Shown: positions 7,417 through 12,500 of the stretch, in pieces | Layout: the number at the start of each line of letters is the position of its first letter | Position numbering within the stretch: the stretch's first letter is position 1 | Origin: Acropora yongei | Lineage: Eukaryota > Cnidaria > Anthozoa > Scleractinia > Acroporidae | NCBI GenBank assembly: GCA_014634225.1 | Contig: BLFN01000199.1 | Span: 6,048,089-6,060,588 of the forward strand | Direction: 5' to 3' | Length of the DNA stretch: 12,500 bases | Program-made: the position numbers and the translations under genes | Notes under the pieces: model-generated | What the model was told of the DNA's origin: nothing | Seen by the model: only the letters and a program-made list of their open reading frames with translations | Database searches by the model: none

Positions 7417-8740
7417 AGGAGGGCTGTCCATCGGCGTATAGGGCGTAGTCGGAGCGCTCTTCATCGGCGTATAGAGCGTACTCTGAGAGTTGTTCATGGT
7501 GGAGAAGGGCGTACTCGGAGGGTCGTCCATCAGTGCATAGGGCATACCCGGAGAGCTGTTCATCGGCGTATAGGGCGTACCCGTAGGGCTGTTCATGTGG
7601 GGGGAAAGGCGTACTCGGAGGACTCTTCGTCGGCGTATAAAGCGTACTCGGAGGGCTCTTTATCGGCGAATATGGCGTACTGGGAGGGCTGTTCATCGGT
7701 GTACAGGGCGTACCCGGAGGGATCTTTCTCGGCGCATGGGCGTACTCGGAGGGCTGTTCATCGGCGCATAGAGCTGTTCATCGGCATATAGGGCGTACTG
7801 AGAGGGCTGTTCATGGGGGGAAGGGCGTATTCGGAGGGCTCCTCATCGGCGTATAGGGCGTAGTCGGAGGGCTCTTCCTCGGTGCATAGGGCATACTCGG
7901 ACAGCTGTTCATGGGGGGGAAGGTTGTTCTCGAAGGGCTCTTTATCGGCGTATGCAGCGTACTTGTAGGGCTCTTCATTGGCGTATAGGGCGTATTCGGA
8001 GGGCTCTTCATCGGCGTATAGGGCGTACTCGACGGGCTGTTCATTTTGGGTAAGGGCGTACTCGGAGGGCTCTTCATCGGCGTATAAGGCGTAGTCGGAG
8101 GGCTGTTTATGGTGGGGAAGCGCGTACTCGGAGGGCTGTTCATGGTGGGGAGGGGCGTACTCGGAGTGCTCTTTATCGGCATACATGTGGGGAAAGGCGT
8201 ACAGGGCGTACTCGGAAGGCTCTTTAACTGTCTCCCGATTGCTGGGAGGAAAAACTGCTGGCGAAGCCTTTGCATCCACTATCGGCGTGTTGGGCGTACT
8301 TGGAGGGCTCTTCATCGTTGCATAGGGCGAACTTGGAGAGCTGTTCATGGGGGGGGAAGGGCGTACTCCGAGAGCTGTTCATGACGGAAAGGGCGTACTT
8401 GGAGGTTCGTCCATCGGCGCATAGGGCGTGCTCGGAGAGCTGTTGATCGGCGTATAGGGCGTACTCGTAGGGTTGTTCATGGGGGGGAAAGGCGTACTCG
8501 GAGGGCTCTTCATCGGCGTATAGGGCGTAATCGGAGGGCTGTTCATGGTGGAGAAGGGCGTACTCGGAGGGCTGTTCATCGGCGTATAAGGCGTACTCGG
8601 AGGGCTCTTCATCGGCGAATAGGGCGTACTAGGAGGGCTCTTCATCGGCGTACAGGGCGTACTCGGAGGGATCTTTATCGGCGTATGGGCGTACTCGGAG
8701 GGCTGTTCATCGGTGTATGGGGCCTACTCGGAAGGCTGTT
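7417..8740. repeat. 33-bp minisatellite block 3b (about 38 copies)
   Basis: This is the longest minisatellite tract, interrupted at about 8226-8278 by a scrap of SLC34 exon. G-runs after CAT vary in length and several repeats have single-base indels, so the SPPSTPYTP frame is repeatedly lost and regained. The best open stretch in that frame is 8379-8645 (88 codons). Confidence 0.9.
8226..8278 (+). pseudogene. SLC34 exon scrap within minisatellite
   Basis: AACTGTCTCCCGATTGCTGG through GGCGAAGCCTTTGCATCCA matches the start of the 69-bp repeat in the full copies. It is flanked on both sides by 33-bp repeats, so only about 53 bp were retained or captured. Confidence 0.75.
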
Positions 8741-8869
8741 TGGGGGTTTGTCTGGCCAGCTTGGTGGGCTGTTATTAGCATCTTCGATCTGTTTGCTCAG
8801 AGGTCGAATCACCTTCCGTAGCTTCTCTTCGAGAATTTCTTCCAACTTTTCCACTGTTAAGTCTGACAT
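8675..8869 (-). pseudogene. Helix segment joined to repeat frame, unit 3
   Basis: ATG at 8869-8867 opens MSDLTVEKLEEILEEKLRKV and continues IRPLSKQIEDANNSPPSWPD, then KPPNSLPSRPHTPMNSPPST before a short deletion in the repeat brings TAA at 8675. This copy shows directly that the helix segment and the SPPSTP repeat belong to one reading frame, because the TAA of units 1 and 2 is AAA (Lys) here. Two residues (Asp for Asn) and some silent bases differ from the other units. Confidence 0.55.
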
Positions 8870-9003
8870 AACGAAGAATAAATACAAAAACGACAAAAGC
8901 ATCAATATAGAACGTGAAAACATAAAAGGTAACGTAGAAAACCTGCAAACTTTTGGTCCACGTTCAATAACGCCGCCATCTTCTACACTGACCGCTGTAC
9001 ACT

Positions 9004-9429
9004 GGGCCCTGGGCCTTGCCTGAACACCATAATTTTGGTTCGAAGTGTTCCGGTAAGATTGCAACACATTTGCACTATATTTTACAATTGCCTGTCTCTT
9101 TATCTGAACAGCGAGATTGCCACGTTTATCATTGTTTGTACCAGGGACTTTTTGAATTTTGCACGTTTACAGAAATGGGTGGCTTAGGAAAGGTTAAACA
9201 GGACGCCTTGATTTTCGTTAAAATCAGCCTACTCCTTGAATTTTTGTACTTCTTGAACTACTCCTTGGATTTTCTGAGAACTGTCTCTCGATTGCTGAGG
9301 GAAAAAACTGCTGGCGAAGCCTTTGCATCCAATAAAATCCTCAGTAATACTGCCTTACGATTGTTGGGTGGTAAAACTGCTGGCGAAGCGTTTCTTTCCA
9401 ATAAAGGATCGTCCAACATTCAAAGGTAA
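9004..9429 (+). pseudogene. SLC34 5' fragment, copy 4
   Basis: The exon end 9004-9052 reads GPWALPEHHNFGSKCS plus one base, with donor GTAAG. The intron 9053-9172 is 120 bp, one T shorter than in other copies. The exon 9173-9429 reads MGGLGKVKQDALIFVKISLL, LLEFLYFLNYSLDF and two GGKTAGEAF blocks to TAA. The exon end in particular shares SKCS with the inverted copy's PKCS. The junction with the head-to-head spacer has an extra tandem ACACTG segment (8987-9003) that copies 2 and 3 lack. Confidence 0.85.
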
Positions 9430-9495
9430 TGGGGAGTTGTAGTCCTCTGTAGAAAGGGGAAAGTCTAAATCTGCGTTCATTTTGTGAGTGTGTGC

Positions 9496-10081
9496 AGGAG
9501 GGCTGTCTATCGGCGTATAGGGCGTAGTCGGAGGGCTCTTCATCGGTGCATAGGGCGTACTCGGAGAGTTGTTCATGGTGAAGAAGGACGTACTCGGAGG
9601 GCCGTCCATCAGTGGATAGGGTATACCCAGAGAGCTGTTCATCGGCGTATAGGGCGTACCCTGAGGGCTGTTCATGTGGGGGGAAAGGCGTACTCGGAGG
9701 ACTCTTCGTCGGCGTATAAAACGTACTCGGAGGGCTCTTTATCGGCGAATACGGCGTACTGGGAGGGCTGTTCATCGGTGTACAGGGCGTACCCGGAGGG
9801 ATCTTTCTCGGCGCATCGGCGTACTCGGAGGGCTGTTCATCGGCGCATAGAGCTGTTCATCGGCATATAGGGCGTACTGAGAGGGCTGTTCATGGGGGAA
9901 GAGCGTATTCGGAGGGCTCCTCATCGGCGTATAGGGCGTAGTCGGAGGGCTCTTCCTCGGTGCATAGGGCACACTCGGACAGCTGTTCATGGGGGGGAAG
10001 GTTGTTCTCGAAGGGCTCTTTATCGGCGTATGCAGCGTACTTGTAGGGCTCTTCATTGGCGTATAGGGCGTATTCGGAGAC
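9496..10081. repeat. 33-bp minisatellite block 4a (about 18 copies)
   Basis: Same repeat. Its order of variants follows that of block 3b from 7417 onward (for instance the TTTCTCGGCGCAT and TTGTTCTCGAAGGG variants), so units 3 and 4 descend from one parent. Confidence 0.9.
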
Positions 10082-10279
10082 CTCTTCTGATTTCTGTACT
10101 TCTTGAACTGCTCCTTGGATTTTCTGAGAACTGTCTCCCGATTGCTGGGGGGAAAAACTGCTGGCGAAGCCTTTGCATCCAATAAAATCCTCAGTAATAC
10201 TGCCTTACGATTGTTGGGTGGTAAAACTGCTGGCGTAGCGTTTCTATCCAATAAAAGATCGTCCAACACTCAAAGGTAA
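10082..10279 (+). pseudogene. Partial SLC34 exon piece inside minisatellite, second occurrence
   Basis: It has the same abrupt start CTCTTCTGATTTCTGTACTT as at 7152, two 69-bp blocks, and the end CAAAGGTAA at 10277-10279. In the second block GGCGAAG is GGCGTAG, which puts a stop in the SLC34 frame. Confidence 0.75.
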
Positions 10280-10345
10280 TGGGGAGTTGTAGTCCTCTGT
10301 TGGAAGGGGAAGGGCTAAATCTGCATTCATTTTGTGAGTGTGTGC

Positions 10346-10454
10346 CGGAGGGCTGTCCATCGGCGTATAGGACGTACTCGGAGGGCTGTCCATCGGCGCA
10401 TAGGGCGTACTCCGAGAGCTGCTCATCGGCGTACAGGGCGTACTCGGAGGGCTG
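10346..10454. repeat. 33-bp minisatellite block 4b (3-4 copies)
   Basis: This is the shortest tract. It lies between the linker ending TGTGTGCC and the helix-start segment. Its small size and single-base changes make it the least homogenised block. Confidence 0.9.
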
Positions 10455-10584
10455 TGTGGGGTTTGTCTGGCAAGTTTGGTGGGCTGCTATTAGCATCTTC
10501 GATCTGTTTACTCAGAGGTTGAATCACCTTCGGTAGCTTCTCTTCGAGAATTTCTTCCAACTTTTCCACTGTTGAGTTTGACAT
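10423..10584 (-). pseudogene. Helix segment joined to repeat region, unit 4
   Basis: ATG at 10584-10582 opens MSNSTVEKLEEILEEKLPKV and IQPLSKQIEDANSSPPNLPD, then KPHTALRVRPVRR. The last part is the minisatellite in a shifted frame, so a deletion after PD has removed the SPPSTP frame. A Pro in the helix (KLPKV) and other changes make this the most diverged helix copy. The frame is also open far upstream (to 10917) through antisense SLC34 sequence, which I regard as chance. Confidence 0.45.
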
Positions 10585-10718
10585 AACGATGAATAAATAC
10601 CAAAAAGACAAAAACATCAATATAGAACGTGGAAACATAAACGTTAACGTAGAAAAACAGCAAAGTTTTGGTCCACGTTTAAAAACGCTGCCATGTTGTA
10701 CACTGACCGCTGCACACT

Positions 10719-11271
10719 GAGCCCTGGGGTTTGCCTGAGCACCACAATCTTGGTCCGAAGTGCTTCGGTAAGATTTTAACATATTTGCACTATATTTTGC
10801 AATTGGCTGTCTCTTTATCTGATTGGTGACAATCCTGCGTTTTATCATTGTTTGTACAAGAGACTTTTTGAATTTTGCACCTTTACAGAAATGGGTGGCT
10901 AAGGAAGGGTTAAACACGACGCCTTGTTTTTCGTTAAAATCATCCTACTCCTTGGATTTCTGTACTTCTTGAACTGCTCCTTGGATTTTCTGAGAACTGT
11001 CTCCCGATTGCTGGGAGGAAAACACTGCTGGCGAACCGTTTGCGTCCAATAAAATCCTTAATAATAATGCCTTCCGATTTTTGGGTGGCAAAACTAGTGG
11101 CGAAGCGTTTGCATCCAATAAAAATCTCAGTAATAGTGCCCTCCGATTATTAACTGGCAAAACTGCTGGCGAAGCGTTTGCATCCAATACAATCCTCAGT
11201 AATACTGTTTTCCGATTGTTGGGTGGTAAAACTGCTGGCGAAGCGTTTGCATCCAATAAAATTCTCAGTAA
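10719..11271 (+). pseudogene. SLC34 5' fragment, copy 5 (most diverged plus copy)
   Basis: The exon end 10719-10767 reads EPWGLPEHHNLGPKCF plus one base. The intron 10768-10888 is 121 bp with GTAAG and ACAG ends. The exon from 10889 reads MGG, then an in-frame TAA, then GRVKHDALFFVKIILLLGFL and YFLNCSLDFLRTVSRLLGG. An extra base near 11020 (GGAAAACACTG) then shifts the frame. After it, four 69-bp blocks follow. VKIILLLGF is closer to the inverted copy (VKIILLLAF) than to other plus copies, so this end of the array may be nearest the founding copy. Confidence 0.8.
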
Positions 11272-11343
11272 TACTGAGGATTTTTTTCGATGCAAACGAA
11301 GCGTTTGTATCCAATAAAAAACGAAAATCGAAAAGCAAAGCTT
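10945..11343 (-). CDS. Possible exon reading antisense through 69-bp repeats
   Basis: A polypyrimidine acceptor (TTATGTCCTCCCCAG) ends at 11344. From 11343 the frame is open for 132 codons to TAG at 10945, in phase 0 with the two candidate exons upstream (11429-11506 and 11612-11671). It reads KLCFSIFVFYW, then repeated LLDANASPAVLPPNNRK-type 23-mers, ending SSQKIQGAVQEVQKSKE. Nearly all of it is antisense SLC34 repeat, so if transcribed it would be an exonised repeat that replaced the original exon. No protein family is recognised, and the open frame may be chance. Confidence 0.25.
   Translation of the reverse strand, partial: KLCFSIFVFYWIQTLRLHRKKSSVLLRILLDANASPAVLPPNNRKTVLLRIVLDANASPAVLPVNNRRALLLRFLLDANASPLVLPPKNRKALLLRILLDANGSPAVFSSQQSGDSSQKIQGAVQEVQKSKE
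11004..11271 (+). repeat. 69-bp tandem repeat, four copies
   Basis: The unit runs from CGATTGTTGGGTGG through AAAACTGCTGGCGAAGCGTT and TGCATCCAATAAAATCCTCA to GTAATACTGCCTTA. It encodes 23 residues of the SLC34 exon (RLLGGKTAGEAFASNKILSN plus TAL). The multiple of three keeps the frame. Other array copies have two blocks, the inverted copy has one, so the block was amplified from a single exon segment. Confidence 0.9.
11244..11298. repeat. Imperfect palindrome at left inversion point
   Basis: Two 27-bp arms (11244-11270 and 11272-11298) around a single A, with about three mismatches. The centre is CTCAGTA-A-TACTGAG. The left arm is plus-orientation 69-bp repeat, the right arm its reverse complement. 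Confidence 0.85.
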
Positions 11344-11428
11344 CTGGGGAGGACATAAAATGATATCACAGAAACAGCTGGTAATTGTCAGGTAAAACCT
11401 ATGATTAAATCACAATGATTATTGTTAC

Positions 11429-11506
11429 CTTTTTTTTCTTTCCAATCAGAGCCTCAATTTCAAGTTCCAGTTTCTTTCTTTTCATTCTATAATAACTGGT
11501 TGCCAC
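11429..11506 (-). CDS. Candidate small exon B (26 codons), Lys-rich helix
   Basis: Acceptor TTTTGAG ends at 11507 and donor AAG|GTAAC follows 11429. The 78-bp phase-0 exon reads VATSYYRMKRKKLELEIEAL then IGKKKK. It is basic, then an amphipathic Leu/Ile/Glu helix. With exon A it gives a continuous SDAQLE-VATSYYRMKRKKLE. Such a tail is seen after DNA-binding domains in various proteins, but I cannot assign a family. It lies downstream of, and on the same strand as, the inverted SLC34 fragment, yet it is not SLC34 sequence. Confidence 0.4.
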
Positions 11507-11611
11507 CTCAAAAGAAATGTTCAAATAAATGTTAGCTAATTGACTCCTCTTAGCTTACTAGGTATCTCATGTAAAAACTAGACCACTTGTATGAAATAAA
11601 TTTACCATTAC

Positions 11612-11671
11612 CTCCAACTGAGCATCAGAAAGAGTTTTCTTTCTCTTTTTGTTGGAAAGAGCATCCATAAC
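11612..11671 (-). CDS. Candidate small exon A (20 codons)
   Basis: Acceptor TCACATTGAAG ends at 11672 and donor GAG|GTAATG follows 11612. The 60-bp phase-0 exon reads VMDALSNKKRKKTLSDAQLE. KKRKK resembles a basic nuclear-localisation cluster. The next exon candidate is 105 bp further on, also phase 0, which is the main reason to take the pair seriously. The gene it belongs to is not identifiable in this window. Confidence 0.4.
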
Positions 11672-11834
11672 CTTCAATGTGAAGAATAAAACAAGAAAGT
11701 ATTAAGCATCTTCATATGAAGCAAGGAGATCAGCCTTGCACTAGTAGTGCCTACTTGTTCAATATTCAACAAGTGCATGCCAACTTCTAACAATGATTTT
11801 CATCGAAAAAAAACGAAAATGGTAAAACGAAGCG

Positions 11835-11895
11835 AAGCGTTTGCATCCTATAAAATCCTCAGTAATACTGAGGATTTTATGGGATGCAAACGCTT
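11835..11895. repeat. Near-perfect palindrome at right inversion point
   Basis: Two 30-bp arms (11835-11864 and 11866-11895) around a single A at 11865, with one mismatch. The arms are 69-bp-repeat sequence in opposite orientations, and the centre is the same CAGTA-A-TACTG as at 11271. Confidence 0.9.
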
Positions 11896-12305
11896 CTCCA
11901 GCAGTTTTTCCTCCCAGCAATCGGAAGACAGTTCTCAGAAAATCCAAGGAGCAGATGAAAAAGTACAGAAATGCAAGGAGTAGGATGATTTTAACGAAAA
12001 ACAAGGCGTCGCGTTTAACCTTTCCTAAGCCACCCATTTCTGTAAAGGTGCAAAATTCAAGAAGTCCCTTGTACAAACAATGATGAAGCGCGGGAATCTC
12101 AACAACCAGATAAAGAGACAGCCAATTGTAAAATATGGTGCAAATATGGTGCAATCTTACCGGAACACTTGGGACCAAGATCCTGGTGTTCAGGCAAAAC
12201 CAAGGGCTCAAATTCATCACTGTTTTCGCCATCTTGCTCATCAAGCGAAATTCCCACTTCTAAGTACGTTTCATTGTGCTTCAACGTTAAAAAGACAAAG
12301 ATCAC
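11865..12305 (-). pseudogene. Inverted SLC34 5' fragment: two phase-matched exons
   Basis: The upstream exon is open from at least 12305 to 12161 and reads HNETYLEVGISLDEQDGENS, then DEFEPLVLPEHQDLGPKCS plus G. The intron 12160-12040 is 121 bp (GTAAG to TTTACAG). The second exon from 12039 completes GAA (Glu) and reads MGGLGKVKRDALFFVKIILL, LLAFLYFFICSLDF, then RTVFRLLGGKTAGEAF and ASHKILS. The joined order matches the SLC34 N-terminus (LPELKDTGIKWSE, then LLLGFLYFFVCSLD, then GGKMAG in human). It alone keeps the acidic N-terminal part, FICSLD and a single GGKTAGEAF block, so it looks closest to the ancestral gene. Family homology stops at the palindrome centre 11865, before QSSS. Upstream start codon not located. 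Confidence 0.85.
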
Positions 12306-12500
12306 GGTTTTACAAGGCGCTAGCTCGAGAGAAAAGAAATTTTAAAATTAAGACATTTACGGCAAAAATACGAAATTTTACGAATTTCGGGACGCACTTC
12401 TACGTTCGGCGGCCAACTATGCTTCATTTCGGTCGCCGCAAGATGCTACAAGATATTCCTAGTTGCGGCCATGTTTCAATTGACGGACCCAGGAGTGAAG
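12306..12500. other. Upstream region of the inverted SLC34 fragment
   Basis: The sequence becomes richer in CpG (CGTTCGGCGGCC, GGTCGCCGC, TTGCGGCC) towards the window end. On the minus strand AACATGGCCGCAACTAGG gives a short eight-codon frame ending TAG. This could be 5' UTR or promoter of the SLC34-like gene, but no core promoter element is evident. Confidence 0.3.

Larger units (their letters stand above)
3474..11300. repeat. Higher-order tandem array of SLC34-fragment/minisatellite units
   Basis: Units repeat in fixed order on the plus strand: SLC34 exon end, intron, SLC34 exon with 69-bp repeats, a linker of about 90 bp, the 33-bp minisatellite, and the antisense helix-start segment. Helix start codons at 4759, 6006, 8869 and 10584 give unit lengths of 1247, 2863 and 1715 bp; the difference is mostly minisatellite copy number. 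Two units carry an extra partial SLC34 piece in the middle of the minisatellite (7152 and 10082). The first unit begins exactly where the second SLC34 exon begins. Long blocks are nearly identical between units: 3611-4004 and 5188-5581 differ at about one position. This points to recent duplication or gene conversion. Confidence 0.9.
11299..11834. other. Spacer between inverted SLC34 copies
   Basis: It contains one more partial plus-orientation repeat tip (11299-11320), the near-matching direct 15-mers AAAAAACGAAAATCG (11316-11330) and AAAAAACGAAAATGG (11808-11822), and unique sequence holding two candidate exons. The rest has no recognisable gene. The direct repeats could be element ends or duplication junctions. 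Confidence 0.5.

Noticed and set aside
3796..8740. CRISPR array
   Set aside because: The 33-bp units are directly adjacent with no unique spacers, lie in eukaryotic sequence, and have no cas genes.
10585..10917. Long minus-strand extension of the unit 4 helix ORF
   Set aside because: It is antisense to SLC34 exon and intron sequence. Other units have stops there, so the openness is likely chance.
3474..11271. Functional SLC34 transporter genes in the array
   Set aside because: All copies stop shortly after the first membrane region, lack the QSSS motif and the rest of the protein, and have no start codon in the upstream exon frame.
11004..12305. Foldback (FB/Galileo-type) or MITE transposon with long inverted repeats
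   Set aside because: The inverted SLC34 copies resemble long terminal inverted repeats, but they are gene sequence with an intron. I found no target-site duplication or transposase, and the repeats lie on only one side of the array.

Overview
The window looks like animal nuclear DNA, most likely an anthozoan cnidarian such as a coral or sea anemone. The evidence is spliceosomal introns, two families of degraded LINE retrotransposon, AT-rich intergenic DNA, and a recognisable SLC34-type sodium/phosphate cotransporter gene start. The taxon is inference; the eukaryotic nature is clear. There is no bacterial gene, tRNA, rRNA or CRISPR array.

Bases 1-3473 are ordinary flank. They hold a 5'-truncated L1/Tx1-like LINE in minus orientation with a perfect 15-bp target-site duplication (623-1567), the 3' end of a CR1/L2-like LINE in plus orientation (about 1745-2518), and a broken minus-strand fragment with two tandem SH3/Tudor-like domains (2532-2975).

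Bases 3474 to about 11300 form a higher-order tandem array. A typical unit contains, on the plus strand, the first part of an SLC34 gene: the end of one exon, a 121-bp intron, then the exon for the first membrane region. Part of that second exon is amplified as 69-bp (23-codon) repeats. Next comes a 33-bp minisatellite. Read on the minus strand it encodes an 11-residue Ser-Pro/Thr-Pro repeat (consensus SPPSTPYTPMK). Last comes a minus-strand start segment for an amphipathic helix (MSNLTVEKLEEILEEKL). The two reading directions meet head to head over a spacer of about 120-130 bp. Helix starts at 4759, 6006, 8869 and 10584 define the units. Length differences come mainly from minisatellite copy number, about 110-120 copies in total. 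The C-terminal end of the Ser/Thr-Pro reading frame runs into the antisense strand of the SLC34 exon, so the repeat ORF is a chimera.

From 11244 to 12305 the architecture inverts. A further SLC34 copy lies on the minus strand and is the best preserved one. Its exon-intron-exon joins in phase and reads like the SLC34 N-terminus, including N-terminal sequence missing from the array copies. Both inversion points sit on the same 11-bp palindrome (CAGTA-A-TACTG) found inside the 69-bp repeat. The 0.5-kb spacer between them carries two small phase-0 exon candidates on the minus strand, and a third candidate exon reads antisense through the 69-bp repeats.

No SLC34 copy here reaches the family's conserved QSSS motif, and no Ser/Thr-Pro repeat ORF is intact from helix to C-terminus. 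The array is best described as an amplified, chimeric, largely pseudogenic locus seeded by the 5' part of an SLC34 gene. Transcription or translation of part of it cannot be excluded.
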